NCBI GenBank assembly: GCA_002212985.1
Contig: NBMY01000098.1
Span: 1-64,000, forward strand
From: Sphingobacteriales bacterium TSM_CSS
GTDB lineage: Bacteria; Bacteroidota; Bacteroidia; Chitinophagales; UBA2359
Direction of reading: 5' to 3'
DNA length: 64,000 nt
Position 1 is the first letter of the stretch. Each line of letters opens with the position of its first letter. This document shows, one piece after another, positions 8,076-18,220 of this stretch. The notes below the pieces were generated by a model. That model made no database searches, had not been told where the DNA came from, and worked only from the letters and a program-made list of their open reading frames with translations. The translations under genes were made by a program, and so were the position numbers.

Positions 8076-8903
8076 ATGTCTAAATTCAATTTAAACAAAA
8101 TAGATACCGCCCCTCCTGCACATGCCGACAAGGACAAAATTAAAGCCGAAACCGAAAAACTGAAACAGGAAATTGGCGAATTGCAAAATTTAATGTTTGC
8201 CGAGGGAAAATGGGCAATACTGGTAGTACTGCAAGGCCCCGATGCAAGCGGTAAAACCGGCGCCATTAAAGTGTTTGATAATGTACACCCTATGGGTATA
8301 AGGGTAAAAAGTTTTAAAAAACCCACCCCCGACGAAATAGCCCACGATTACCTTTGGCGCGTACATGCCAACACGCCGGCTAAAGGCATGATACAGGTAT
8401 TTGACCGCTCGCACTACGAAGAAGTGCTCATTACCCGTGTAAATGGCTGGGTTGACGATGCTACCGCTCATAAACGGTTCAGACACCTGAACGAATTTGA
8501 ACGTTTATTAGATGACTGCGGCACCAAAGTGCTTAAATTTTACCTGCATGTTAATGAAGAAGAACGGCAGGAACGGTTTTTTGAACGCATTACCGAGCCT
8601 GAGAAAAACTGGAAATACAGCCCCGAAGATTTGGTTATTTTTAAGCAATGGCCGCAATACCAGAAAATGTATGAAGATGTGCTGACAAACTGCGGCCCCG
8701 ATAACCCGTGGATTATTGTGCCCTCTGATAAAAACTGGTATAAAGAATACCTTATTGCCAAAACGGTGGTTAATACCATGCGCAACCTTAATATGAAATA
8801 TCCCGAAACCAAAGTGGATATGAATGACCCCAATGTGCAGGAGTTGTTTGCAAAATTTGGAAACCGCAAAAAAACAACCCCCAAAAACAACGGCAACGAG
8901 TAA
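8076..8903 (+). CDS. ppk2: Polyphosphate kinase 2 family protein, 275 aa
   Basis: PPK2 enzymes move phosphate between polyphosphate and nucleotides. Walker A GPDASGKTG lies at residues 54-62; the lid region contains DRSHYEEVLITRVNGWV, and EERQERFFERITEPEKNWKY is a conserved basic helix. The length of about 275 residues without a second domain fits one-domain PPK2 (AMP/ADP/GDP/GTP phosphorylating classes); the class cannot be fixed by eye. The C-terminus is a short basic tail (RKKTTPKNNGNE). The gene is followed 97 bp later by ftsE. Confidence 0.88.
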   Translation: MSKFNLNKIDTAPPAHADKDKIKAETEKLKQEIGELQNLMFAEGKWAILVVLQGPDASGKTGAIKVFDNVHPMGIRVKSFKKPTPDEIAHDYLWRVHANTPAKGMIQVFDRSHYEEVLITRVNGWVDDATAHKRFRHLNEFERLLDDCGTKVLKFYLHVNEEERQERFFERITEPEKNWKYSPEDLVIFKQWPQYQKMYEDVLTNCGPDNPWIIVPSDKNWYKEYLIAKTVVNTMRNLNMKYPETKVDMNDPNVQELFAKFGNRKKTTPKNNGNE

Positions 8904-9000
8904 TGTTAGTTGACAGCGAACCGCACAACCCCGCTGCAATTCCCTGTAAGCGCCCCTCTATTTAGCACACAACACTTTTATTTACCAATTAACGCGGCAA

Positions 9001-9735
9001 GTGGAACAACAAAATACCGGCATATTACCAACCACCAACCCCAACCCCCGCACACGTGAGGTTATTACCCTGCAAAACGCCGATATTTACCAAAAAAACA
9101 ACCTGGTGCTGAGCAATGTAAACCTCAACATTCAAGAGGGTGAGTTTGTATATTTAATTGGCAGAACCGGAACCGGTAAAAGCAGCCTGCTGAAAACCCT
9201 CTATGCAGAACTGCCTCTGGTAAATGGCAGCGGTAAAGTGGTAGGTTTCGACCTGAAGGCGCTCAACTGGCGAACCGTTCCGTTTCTGCGCCGAAAACTG
9301 GGCATTGTGTTTCAGGATTTTCAACTGCTTACCGACCGCAGCGTGGACGAGAACCTGCGCTTTGCCCTGGAAGCTACCGACTGGCGCAATGAGCAAGAAA
9401 TTAACAAACGTATTACAAACGTGCTAAACAGTGTTGGAATTACACAAAAACGCTATGCCATGCCCTATCAACTGTCGGGCGGCGAGCAGCAACGCGTGGT
9501 AATTGCCCGCGCCCTGCTCAATGACCCCGAACTGATATTGGCCGACGAACCTACCGGCAACCTCGACCCCCAAACTTCCGACGATATTATTAAACTGCTT
9601 TACCGTATTAGCCGCGAAACCCAAACCACTGTACTTATTGGTACACACGATATGTACACGCTCTCTAAATACCCCGCCCGCACCCTTACCTGCAAAGACG
9701 GTATGATTTTGGAAGGCAACCACATGGAATGGTAA
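9001..9735 (+). CDS. ftsE: Cell division ATP-binding protein FtsE, 244 aa
   Basis: ABC ATPase that pairs with the FtsX membrane protein to control septal peptidoglycan hydrolysis. Walker [10 protein letters not shown] at 54-62, signature LSGGEQQRV at 158-166, Walker [15 protein letters not shown] at 178-191, H-loop GTHDMYTL near 215. The start used is a GTG at 9001; the first 20 residues are a Pro/Asn-rich extension before the conserved [11 protein letters not shown]. FtsX is not adjacent in this window, which is common in Bacteroidota. Confidence 0.88.
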   Translation: MEQQNTGILPTTNPNPRTREVITLQNADIYQKNNLVLSNVNLNIQEGEFVYLIGRTGTGKSSLLKTLYAELPLVNGSGKVVGFDLKALNWRTVPFLRRKLGIVFQDFQLLTDRSVDENLRFALEATDWRNEQEINKRITNVLNSVGITQKRYAMPYQLSGGEQQRVVIARALLNDPELILADEPTGNLDPQTSDDIIKLLYRISRETQTTVLIGTHDMYTLSKYPARTLTCKDGMILEGNHMEW

Positions 9736-9758
9736 TAAATAAAAATGCTTAACCAACA

Positions 9759-10451
9759 ATGCAGATTGATATTGTTACCCTGCTGCCCGAATTGCTGCAA
9801 AGCCCCTTTCAGCACTCCATATTAAAACGCGCCGAAGAAAAAGGCCTCCTAAAAGTGCGCCTGCATAACCTGCGAACCTTTGCAGTAAACGAATACGGAC
9901 AGGTTGACGACTACCAGTACGGCGGCGGCGCCGGCATGGTGCTCATGATTGAACCTATTGACCAATGTATCAGCGCCCTGCAAAAAGAAAGAAAGTATGA
10001 TGAAATCATCTATTTAAGTCCCGATGGCGAATTGCTTACCCAACAGCTTGCCAACCGACTATCGTTGTGCGAAAACATAATTCTTTTGTGCGGCCACTAC
10101 AAAGGCATTGACGAGCGTGCAAGAGAACACCTTGTTACCCGCGAAATATCGGTTGGCGATTATGTGTTATCGGGTGGTGAACTGGCCGCAGCCATACTGG
10201 TTGATGCCATAGGCAGGTTAATTCCGGGTGTTTTGAGCAACGAAACATCGGCGCTGGAAGACTCTTTCCAGGACGGACTGGTGGCGCCCCCTGTTTATAC
10301 CCGCCCTGCCGAATATAAAGGCTGGCAGGTGCCCGATGTGTTAATGTCGGGGCATGAAGCCAACATTAAAAAATGGCGGCTCGAACAATCGCTGCTGCGC
10401 ACCCGGCAGCGCCGCCCGCTGCTTTACCAGAAATGGCTCGAAACCCCCTGA
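9759..10451 (+). CDS. trmD: tRNA (guanine-N1)-methyltransferase TrmD, 230 aa
   Basis: Methylates G37 of tRNAs reading CNN/CGG codons to prevent +1 slippage. The SPOUT knot is visible as [15 protein letters not shown] and [15 protein letters not shown], with the conserved [13 protein letters not shown] early in the protein. Full length (about 230). It sits 23 bp after ftsE and 16 bp before recF, suggesting cotranscription. Confidence 0.95.
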   Translation: MQIDIVTLLPELLQSPFQHSILKRAEEKGLLKVRLHNLRTFAVNEYGQVDDYQYGGGAGMVLMIEPIDQCISALQKERKYDEIIYLSPDGELLTQQLANRLSLCENIILLCGHYKGIDERAREHLVTREISVGDYVLSGGELAAAILVDAIGRLIPGVLSNETSALEDSFQDGLVAPPVYTRPAEYKGWQVPDVLMSGHEANIKKWRLEQSLLRTRQRRPLLYQKWLETP

Positions 10452-10467
10452 AACCTTTAAGCAAACG

Positions 10468-11577
10468 GTGTATTTACAGCAACTCAGCATTACCAACTTC
10501 AAAAACTACGGGCAGTGTACCCTGCAGTTTGTGCCCCGCATTAACCTGATTTGCGGGCAAAACGGGGCGGGTAAAACCAACCTGCTCGATGCGGTGTACT
10601 ACCTATGCTTTTGCAAAAGCTATTTCAGCGCCACCGATGCGCAAAATATACATCATGGGCAGGATTTTTTCAGGCTGGAAGGACGGTTTATGCTTGCCAA
10701 CGGGCAAAATTGCACGGCACTGGTAAAATACGGGGCAGGACGTAAAAAAGAATTTGGCCTCAACGGTGCAGTGTACGACCGCCTGTCTGAACATATAGGG
10801 TTGCTGCCCCTTGTTATGATTGCCCCCGATGATACCGAAATTATAAAAAACAGCAGCGAAGAAAGGCGAAAACTGCTTGATATTACCATTTCGCAAATTG
10901 ACAAAAGCTACCTGCAGGCGCTTATTTCCTACAATAAAACCCTGCAACAACGCAATGCCCTGCTGAAAACTTTTGCAGAACGCCATTTTTTTAACCCCGC
11001 CCTGCTCGAAACCTACAACGAGCAATTATCTCCGCCGGCAATGCTCATTTATACAAAACGGCAACAGGTTGTGCAATTGCTGCTTCCATTGGTGCAACAA
11101 TATTACGGGCAACTGAGCGGCGGGCGCGAAACCGTACATTGTACCTACCAATCGGCGTTGGCCAATACCGGTTTTGCCGAACTGCTCAAACAAAACCTGC
11201 ACACCGACCGCCAATTGCAGCGCACCACCGAAGGCATACACCGCGATGATGCAGAGTTTACCATTAACAACTACCCGCTTAAAAAATTCGGCTCGCAAGG
11301 GCAGCAAAAATCGTTTCTCATTGCACTAAAACTGGCCATCTACAGGCTTATTGCCCAAAGCAGCGGTAAAACCCCCATTTTACTCTTAGATGATATTTGT
11401 GACAAATTAGACGAACAACGCATTTCACAATTGGTGCAAATAATTACCGGCCCCAATTTTGGGCAAGTGTTTATATCCGATACTCAAAAAGACCGTATGC
11501 AGGCAATTTTTACCAGCCTTACCACAGCCCCCCAACTGTATTACCTCCACAACGGCGAGGCAAAACTATTAACATAG
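10468..11577 (+). CDS. recF: DNA replication and repair protein RecF, 369 aa
   Basis: SMC-like ATPase that loads RecA at single-strand gaps. Walker A GQNGAGKTN at residues 30-38; Walker B ILLLDDICDKLD about 303-314; the family signature FGSQGQQKSFLIALKLA precedes it. The reading frame extends back to 10354 inside trmD, but the GTG at 10468-10470 gives VYLQQLSITNFKNY, the usual RecF N-terminus, 16 bp after the trmD stop, so that start was chosen. Confidence 0.92.
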   Translation: MYLQQLSITNFKNYGQCTLQFVPRINLICGQNGAGKTNLLDAVYYLCFCKSYFSATDAQNIHHGQDFFRLEGRFMLANGQNCTALVKYGAGRKKEFGLNGAVYDRLSEHIGLLPLVMIAPDDTEIIKNSSEERRKLLDITISQIDKSYLQALISYNKTLQQRNALLKTFAERHFFNPALLETYNEQLSPPAMLIYTKRQQVVQLLLPLVQQYYGQLSGGRETVHCTYQSALANTGFAELLKQNLHTDRQLQRTTEGIHRDDAEFTINNYPLKKFGSQGQQKSFLIALKLAIYRLIAQSSGKTPILLLDDICDKLDEQRISQLVQIITGPNFGQVFISDTQKDRMQAIFTSLTTAPQLYYLHNGEAKLLT

Positions 11578-11808
11578 CACGCAGCATTTAAATGCCCAAA
11601 TGCGCTACGCTTTCAGGGTTAGCCCGCCATGTCCGTTTGGGAGCAATAAACATCGGGGAAACAAACAATTGATGCCAGTTCCGGAAGGCGGACACTTCCA
11701 AAATTTTATACGCCTTCCCTCAACAGGAAAAAAATTTGCCCATTTAAAATAAACAAACTGTTTTTTAACCGAAACGCTTTATATTTGAGCAATTCTAAAC
11801 AATGCACC

Positions 11809-12744
11809 ATGAATTGCAACTACCTGCCTCACACCCCATCTGCCGCAAATAAGTTAGCGGCATCATTACATGCATGGTTGTGCTGCCTGCCCTGTAAACA
11901 CGGGGTGTATGCCCGCACCATAACTTTGTTTTGTTGCCTGGCATGGCTTGTTTTTACCCCCTGCTTTGGCGGTAACGACAAACACACCGTTGGCGGCAGG
12001 CAGGCTGCCATGGGCAATACTTCGGTTACGTTTACCGATGTATTTTCTGTTTTTTACAACCAGGCCGGATTGGCCGGCATCAACACCGTTACCGCCGGCG
12101 TTTATGCCGAAAACCGCTTTTTGCTCAAAGACCTCAACTTTTTTGGCGCCGCGGTTGCCATACCTACCAAAGGCGGCACTTTTGGGCTGGGCGCCACCTA
12201 TTTTGGCAACAACCTGTATAACGACCGCCTTATTAACCTGGCTTATGGCCGTAAGTTGTTCAACACGCTTTCGGTAGGTATTGAACTGGACTATGCCGCC
12301 ATATCGGTTGCCGATTACGGAACGGCCAATGCCTTTACCTTTGGCTTGGGAGTGCAGTATGCCATTATTCCGAAACTCATTGCCGGCGCTCAGGTACACA
12401 ACCCCCTGCGATGGCAATTTACCGATTTTGAAGAAGACCGCCTGCCCACCGTCATCAGTTCGGGTATTGCTTACCTGCCCTCTGAAAAGGTTACTATCTG
12501 CGCCGAAGCTGAAAAAAACCTCGACAAACCATTAATGCTCAAAGCAGGTTTTGAGTACAACATTGTAGAAAAACTATCGCTCCGGGCAGGCATTACCACA
12601 GAACCCGTGGTTAGCTCCTTTGGCATCGGGCTAAACCTGGGCACCCTCCGCATTGACCTGGCAAACAGTTTCCACCCTGTTTTGGGATATTCACCGCATT
12701 TCGGGTTAATCTATACCGCAAAAAGCCGCAACAAAGAAAAATAG
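11809..12744 (+). CDS. PorV/PorQ-like outer membrane beta-barrel protein, 311 aa
   Basis: After a signal-like hydrophobic stretch (TITLFCCLAWLVFTPCFGG, about residues 37-55) the mature part begins GGRQAAMGNTSVTFTDVFSV and FYNQAGLAG, a hallmark of the FadL-like barrels that include T9SS proteins PorV and PorQ. The rest alternates short aromatic strands and ends in IYTAKSR. It may be a T9SS component or an unrelated member of the same barrel superfamily. An ATG at 11809 was chosen over a TTG at 11785; the N-terminal extension before the hydrophobic core is unusually long, so the true start may be further in. Confidence 0.65.
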   Translation: MNCNYLPHTPSAANKLAASLHAWLCCLPCKHGVYARTITLFCCLAWLVFTPCFGGNDKHTVGGRQAAMGNTSVTFTDVFSVFYNQAGLAGINTVTAGVYAENRFLLKDLNFFGAAVAIPTKGGTFGLGATYFGNNLYNDRLINLAYGRKLFNTLSVGIELDYAAISVADYGTANAFTFGLGVQYAIIPKLIAGAQVHNPLRWQFTDFEEDRLPTVISSGIAYLPSEKVTICAEAEKNLDKPLMLKAGFEYNIVEKLSLRAGITTEPVVSSFGIGLNLGTLRIDLANSFHPVLGYSPHFGLIYTAKSRNKEK

Positions 12745-12865
12745 CCATCTGCCCGCAAGGCGTTTGTTCAGGCAAACTTGGCTTTGTTGCACAAAACTGC
12801 CGCAAAGACAAGGGGCTGTACTAAAAGCCTGTCTGCTACCCTGTTGCCTGCATCTTTCATACTCA

Positions 12866-13303
12866 TTAAATCACTTCGCTTTCAATGGCTTCTGCTTCTT
12901 TAAGGGCGGTGTAATAGGCTTCGGTTACAGCCCCGGCGGTTTTGTTTTCCAGCAGTTTAAGTTCTGTGCGTTTTACTAAGTTGCTCAGTTGCCCGGCCTT
13001 TTTGTGGTGCAGTTTGTAGTTTTCGCGCAAATTTAATGCTTGCACCACTACTGAGGCTATGCCCGTTAGCGGCGGCGTAACCATACACCATGCCACCCAA
13101 AACAATTGTGGAAACAACCCGCTTTTTCTGAACAACACAATAAACGGCGTAATAATGGCTACACAAATAATAAAAGACTGCAAGGCCAACCATAAACGGT
13201 AATAGCCGGTTTGCCGGGTTTTGTGCGCAGTAATACTTGCGGCAATTTCCAAAAGGTACTTTCTTAGCAATTCTTCTTCTTTACTTTCTGTTTGCTGTTT
13301 CAT
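12866..13303 (-). CDS. Two-helix membrane protein, possibly SLATT-like, 145 aa
   Basis: A charged N-terminal helix, two hydrophobic segments (about residues 41-62 and 70-92, the second containing TPPLTGIASVVVQALN), then a basic amphipathic helix NYKLHHKKAGQLSNLVKRTE and a final acidic helix. This layout resembles the SLATT 2-TM domain of predicted nucleotide-signalling defence systems, but no nucleotidyltransferase or SLOG partner is adjacent, and the match is by eye only. It points away from the metallopeptidase gene. Confidence 0.5.
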   Translation of the reverse strand: MKQQTESKEEELLRKYLLEIAASITAHKTRQTGYYRLWLALQSFIICVAIITPFIVLFRKSGLFPQLFWVAWCMVTPPLTGIASVVVQALNLRENYKLHHKKAGQLSNLVKRTELKLLENKTAGAVTEAYYTALKEAEAIESEVI

Positions 13304-13463
13304 AGGTTGCCGGTTTTAAAATTGCATAAAGCGGGCAGCAAAAGGCTTGCCACACGGTAAAGATACCTATAAATAACATGCACCGCACCATTTATGCCCA
13401 AAATTGACCTTGTCCAGGCCGTTTATCTTGTACAATGTTGTGCATTTGCCCCCATACGCGCAT

Positions 13464-13495
13464 TGGCAACAAAGTTATGCTATGCCGTATTTTTG
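13464..13495 (+). promoter_or_regulatory. Bacteroidota-type promoter of the metallopeptidase gene
   Basis: TTG at 13464-13466 and TATTTTTG at 13488-13495, separated by 21 bp, fit the TTG / TAnnTTTG pattern of the Bacteroidota housekeeping sigma factor. The ATG at 13534 would follow a leader of about 30 bases. Confidence 0.55.
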
Positions 13496-13533
13496 CAAAA
13501 AAACGTAACTTTAGGCAAAATACAGCTATACAC

Positions 13534-16500
13534 ATGATACGAATGGGGTTTTTGTTTTTTTCGGTTTGTTTTTTTACACTGGCAAACATGCAGGCAGAAG
13601 TGGCGCAACATGCAGTTTTTTACGGCACACCGGTGCAGGTAAAAAATTCGGAAAGGCTTTCCAAACATTTCCGCTCCTACAGCATTGTTCACCTGCCCTC
13701 CGAAACCATAAGCAAGGCGCTTGCCCCTTCGGGCAGCCGCATTACCCTGCAATTAACCGGCGGCCGGCAGTGGCAGTTGGCACTGCAACCAACCCACTTA
13801 TATGCTCCCAATTGCCAAATGGTGCTGCTTACCCCGCAGGGAAGGCAAACCCAAACCATGCCCCCCAACTGTGCGTGGCACGGCAGCATAAACGGAGGCG
13901 GCGAAGTGCGCCTGGCTATTGCGCCCGGTTTTATTTACGGCTCCTTAACCCCTGTATTGGGCGAACCGGTATTCATTGAACCACTTAACTATTGGCTGAC
14001 AGGTACGCCCGATGACCTGTACCTTGTTTACAACCTGTCCGATGCCATCCAAACTCACCCCCTGATTTGCCAAACCCTGCCCCATGATGCAACCCACCCC
14101 GGCGCCAACCCGCCAAATGCACCGCCGGCCGGCGATTACCGGCAAAACAGTGGCTGCCGTATGGTAGAAATTGCCTTTGCCGCCGATTACCTCCTTACAC
14201 AGGAAAAAGGCAGCGCCGAAAAAGTTGCCAAACACCTTACAGCGCTGCTAAATGCTGTACAGCCCAGCTACGAGGTGTTTAACATTGAATTTGCCCTTAC
14301 CCAACTGGTTATTTCCACTTGTGCCGCCTGCGACGGCTGGAGCAACACCCTTGATGCGCCAACGCTGGTAAACGCTTTTGAACAATGGGGCAACGACGGG
14401 GGTTTTACCGCCTCTTTCGACGTGGCTCAACTCTGGACCGACCGCGATTTTACAGGCGCTGTAGTGGGTGTTTCGCCCGTAGCCACCCTTTGTACCGATA
14501 GCCGCTATAGCCTTACCCAAGATTATTCGGGTAATTTTAACTCTTTAAGGGCACTTTCGGCGCATGAACTTGGGCACGCCTTTGGCGCCACACATGACCC
14601 AAGCAATACCTTTTACCTCATGCGCCCCACCATTTTACCCACCCTTACCGATTTTTCGACCGCATCGGTAAGCCAGATTAACACACATCTTGCCACCCGT
14701 ACCTGCTTAGACAATTACTGTCCGTTTTGCATCTCGGCTACCAGCATCAGCTTTGATGCCGCAACCAGTACGCTTACCTGGCAAGATGAAGCGCCTGCCT
14801 GCTCGCTGAAAATTAAGAAACAGGGCGATGCCAACTGGCTGCTACAAACCACCACTACCGCGCAAAGCTATACTTTTTGGGGGCTATCGGCCTGTTATGC
14901 TTACGAGGCAGAACTGCAACCCCTTTGCAATGATAACACTGCAGCCTACCCTATAACCTATGCCATTGCAGCATCGGCAGCACCTGCAGGGGTTACCGTT
15001 TCGCAGCCGGCAGCCGGTACTGCCACCATTAACTGGAACAGCGGAACCAACGCAATTGTACTCAAAATTAAAGAGTATGGCAGTACGGTAAATCTGGTTA
15101 ATACCATTGCATCGGGCGGAAGTTATACCATTAACGGACTTTCCCCCTGCAAATCGTACATTGCCGAACTTCAAACTATTTGCGGCGGGCTTATCCTAAG
15201 TGCCGTAACCACTGCCAACATTAATGCCATTCAGCCTTATGTAACCTTTGCCACCCCGCTTTCGGCCACATCGGCGCAAGTGGGGTTTATTACCTACACT
15301 TATGCCTCTTTTAACTACCTTTTGCGCGTGCGGCAGCAAGGAAGCAGCACCTGGCTCTTTGAAACCGATGCCCAAACCGGGGTTAACTACACCATAACCG
15401 GCTTAACCCCCTGCACCAATTACGAGGTAGCCACCTACGCCAACTGCGGCGAGGGGTTGCTTGGACCACCAAGAACCTACAATTTTAAAACATCTAACCT
15501 GTTTATAACTAACGCCACCCCGCAAAACTGCAACCCGGCCACCGGCACTTACGAACTTGCACTAACCATAAACCACCAACAATTAAGCGGACAGTTTTCG
15601 GCTGTGGTAAATGGCAACCCGTTTGTTTTTAACTATGCCGCCAGCCCGCAAGAGGTTATACTTACCAACCTGCCTGCCCTTGGAAACACACCCGTTGCCG
15701 TTTCGGTAGCCGATGTGAATAACCCTTTGCTTTGTTCGTCAACATACACCTATACCGGGTTTAAACCCGAATGCACCTGTGGTGTGGTGTACTCCGAAAA
15801 CTTTGCCGCCTGCATTACCCCTCCCGGCTGGAGCAACAGTGCGGTGGGTTTCAACACCTCGGCACTGTGGGAATTTGGCAGCGCATCGGGCTTTAATAAT
15901 TTAGACGGCAGTTGTATGGCTTTTTTCGATGACGATTTTTTCGATTCCGATGGCGGCGAAGCAGTAATGCTCACTTCACCGGTTATTGATTTGAGCAACA
16001 GTCAGGAGGCAACCCTGGGTTTCGATTACAATTTCAACACCATTGACGGGCTGTTCAGGGTGCGCGTATGGAACGGCGCAAGTTGGAATGATGTGCTCAA
16101 CATTTCCGATAGCGACTGCGGTTTTTGGGGCTGCGAATACACCCGTGCCGAAATTGACATTACGCCCTACCTTAACTCCAATTTGCAGGTTATGTTTATT
16201 TATAACGACGGCAACGGATGGGATTGGTACGCCGGTATTGACAATCTGGAAATTTGTTCGTACCAAAACGCCGGTGCATGTAATGCTGCTTTTTACTACC
16301 CCGGCGGCAATACATTTTGTAAAGAGCAAAGCGTTATACATGCAGTAATAGCCGGCAATACCGGCGGAACTTTTTCTGCTTCGCCGCCGGGTTTGCTAAT
16401 TTACCCGCAAACCGGCGAAATTCACCTGGGGCTAAGCACGGCCGGCACCTACACTGTTACCTATACTGCACCCGGCTTGGGCTGTCAGCAAACAGCCGCT

Positions 16501-17196
16501 ATTACCATAACCGACAACTGCCAGGTGCGTTTGTTTACCAAGGCATTTTTGCAGGGAGCCTACACATCGGGCAGCCTTATGAATACCACACTCAATAATC
16601 TTGACTTGTTGCCGCTTACACAACCCTATGCAGCAGCACCCTGGAATTATTCCGGTACAGAAGGCTACGCCACTGCCGCCAATATGCCACCCGGTATGGT
16701 TGACTGGGTTTTGCTGGAACTGCGCAGCGTACAAACCAAAACCGTTGTGGCACGCAAAGCAGCCATTTTGCACAGCGACGGCTGGGTTACTGATGTGGGC
16801 GGAAACAGCAGCACCGGCGTTTTATTTGATGGTATAATTCCAAATTCGCATTATTTTGTGGTGTTGCGCCACCGCAACCACCTGTCTGTAATGAGCGCCG
16901 CGCCGGTAGCCCTGCCCAATCAGGGCAATACCTATGATTTTACACTTTCGGTAAGCAAGGCTTTTGGCAATAACCAAATGGTGCAAACAGGCAGTAAAAC
17001 CGCCCTATATTTGGGCGATGCCAACGCAGACGGCGTAATTACCCGCACCGATTACAACGCCTACCGGCAACAGTTGCTGCAATTGAACGCCTATAAAAAT
17101 GCCGATGTAAACATGGACGGCGATGTAACCATTGCCGATTTTACCGCCCTGCAACCCAACGTGCAACTCATTGGCATAACCGAATTGCGGTATTAA
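13534..17196 (+). CDS. Secreted reprolysin-like zinc metallopeptidase with FN3-like, jelly-roll and dockerin-like parts, 1220 aa
   Basis: A signal peptide (MGFLFFSVCFFTLANMQA) is followed by a propeptide-like region and a metzincin catalytic domain with HELGHAFGATHD at about residues 344-355, three zinc histidines and the catalytic Glu. Next come three FN3-like modules (about 400-655) each with a GL(S/T)PCxxY centre, then a jelly-roll domain (about 745-910) similar to cleaved-adhesin/MAM folds. The end (about 1155-1205) has two Ca-binding loops, DANADGVITRTDYNAY and DVNMDGDVTIADFTAL, like a dockerin pair. No T9SS sorting domain follows. The frame is open from 13435 (TTG), but the ATG at 13534 (or 13543) begins the signal peptide and fits the promoter at 13464-13495. 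Confidence 0.82.
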   Translation: MIRMGFLFFSVCFFTLANMQAEVAQHAVFYGTPVQVKNSERLSKHFRSYSIVHLPSETISKALAPSGSRITLQLTGGRQWQLALQPTHLYAPNCQMVLLTPQGRQTQTMPPNCAWHGSINGGGEVRLAIAPGFIYGSLTPVLGEPVFIEPLNYWLTGTPDDLYLVYNLSDAIQTHPLICQTLPHDATHPGANPPNAPPAGDYRQNSGCRMVEIAFAADYLLTQEKGSAEKVAKHLTALLNAVQPSYEVFNIEFALTQLVISTCAACDGWSNTLDAPTLVNAFEQWGNDGGFTASFDVAQLWTDRDFTGAVVGVSPVATLCTDSRYSLTQDYSGNFNSLRALSAHELGHAFGATHDPSNTFYLMRPTILPTLTDFSTASVSQINTHLATRTCLDNYCPFCISATSISFDAATSTLTWQDEAPACSLKIKKQGDANWLLQTTTTAQSYTFWGLSACYAYEAELQPLCNDNTAAYPITYAIAASAAPAGVTVSQPAAGTATINWNSGTNAIVLKIKEYGSTVNLVNTIASGGSYTINGLSPCKSYIAELQTICGGLILSAVTTANINAIQPYVTFATPLSATSAQVGFITYTYASFNYLLRVRQQGSSTWLFETDAQTGVNYTITGLTPCTNYEVATYANCGEGLLGPPRTYNFKTSNLFITNATPQNCNPATGTYELALTINHQQLSGQFSAVVNGNPFVFNYAASPQEVILTNLPALGNTPVAVSVADVNNPLLCSSTYTYTGFKPECTCGVVYSENFAACITPPGWSNSAVGFNTSALWEFGSASGFNNLDGSCMAFFDDDFFDSDGGEAVMLTSPVIDLSNSQEATLGFDYNFNTIDGLFRVRVWNGASWNDVLNISDSDCGFWGCEYTRAEIDITPYLNSNLQVMFIYNDGNGWDWYAGIDNLEICSYQNAGACNAAFYYPGGNTFCKEQSVIHAVIAGNTGGTFSASPPGLLIYPQTGEIHLGLSTAGTYTVTYTAPGLGCQQTAAITITDNCQVRLFTKAFLQGAYTSGSLMNTTLNNLDLLPLTQPYAAAPWNYSGTEGYATAANMPPGMVDWVLLELRSVQTKTVVARKAAILHSDGWVTDVGGNSSTGVLFDGIIPNSHYFVVLRHRNHLSVMSAAPVALPNQGNTYDFTLSVSKAFGNNQMVQTGSKTALYLGDANADGVITRTDYNAYRQQLLQLNAYKNADVNMDGDVTIADFTALQPNVQLIGITELRY

Positions 17197-17222
17197 CAAC
17201 GGGCGGTGCCTGTTAACATTGA

Positions 17223-18140
17223 TTAACCGGTTCTGCCCGGCTCAAGCGCTTGCATAAGCAGGGTCATTTCGGTTTTAAGCGCTTCGCGTACCTGTGCGTT
17301 GGGTGGCACCAATGGCAGGCGCAAGGTGTAGCCACAAATACCCAAAAGGTGTAGCGCATACTTTATGCCGCCGGGGTTACCATCGGCAAAGAGCAGTTCC
17401 ATAACGGTAAGCAGGCGGTAGTGCATGTTTCGGGCTGTTTTAAAATCATCGGCAAGGGCGCTGCGTACCAGCACTCCAAACTCTGCCGGAAAGGCATTGC
17501 CAACCACCGAAATTACGCCGTCCATACCACAGGCAATGCCGGGCAGGGTAATAAAATCGTCGCCCGAAAGTACGAGGAAATCGGGGCGGCCTTTGTAGCG
17601 GATAATTTGGGAGCATTGGGTTAAATTGCCCGATGCCTCTTTAATGCCGGTTATATTGGGGCATTCCTGCGCCAGCCTGATGGCTGTTTTTGCCTCCATA
17701 TTGCAAGAAGTGCGGCTGGGAACATTGTAGAGCAGCACGGGGCGCGGGGCTTCTTTGGCAATGATTTCAAAATGGCGGAAAAGACCTTCCTGGCTGGGGC
17801 GGTTGTAATAAGGGCAAACCGATAAAATGGCATCTACTCCGTTAAAATGATAGGCTTCCATTTGGTGCAGCACTTTTCGGGTATCGTTACCGCCAAAACC
17901 CGCTACTACCGGCACCCGTTTATTAACGGTTTCGATGGTAAAATCCAGTACGCGGTGTTTTTCTGCCTCATCAAGGGTAACCGATTCGCCGGTTGTGCCC
18001 AGCGAAACCACGTAATTTACGCCATTGTCTATTACAAAATCTATCAGCCGTTTCAGTCCGTCAAAATCAATATCGCCGTTTTTCATAAAAGGGGTTGCCA
18101 GCGCCACACCCAAGCCTCTTAATTGTTTACTTATGCTCAT
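17223..18140 (-). CDS. dapA: 4-hydroxy-tetrahydrodipicolinate synthase, 305 aa
   Basis: Condenses pyruvate with aspartate semialdehyde, the entry step to lysine and diaminopimelate. The TIM-barrel signatures are present: SLGTTGESVTL, the tyrosine motif VLLYNVPSRTSCNM, and the Schiff-base lysine in ITGIKEASGNL. Length is normal (about 295-305). It is transcribed toward the convergent metallopeptidase gene; the two stops are 26 bp apart. Confidence 0.93.
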   Translation of the reverse strand: MSISKQLRGLGVALATPFMKNGDIDFDGLKRLIDFVIDNGVNYVVSLGTTGESVTLDEAEKHRVLDFTIETVNKRVPVVAGFGGNDTRKVLHQMEAYHFNGVDAILSVCPYYNRPSQEGLFRHFEIIAKEAPRPVLLYNVPSRTSCNMEAKTAIRLAQECPNITGIKEASGNLTQCSQIIRYKGRPDFLVLSGDDFITLPGIACGMDGVISVVGNAFPAEFGVLVRSALADDFKTARNMHYRLLTVMELLFADGNPGGIKYALHLLGICGYTLRLPLVPPNAQVREALKTEMTLLMQALEPGRTG

Positions 18141-18220
18141 AGCAAAAGGTTGTAAAATATTGAAAAACGTTGTTGATGTAAGTGATGGTAATAAATTTGC
18201 GGCAATGCCCGGGGGTTGGG

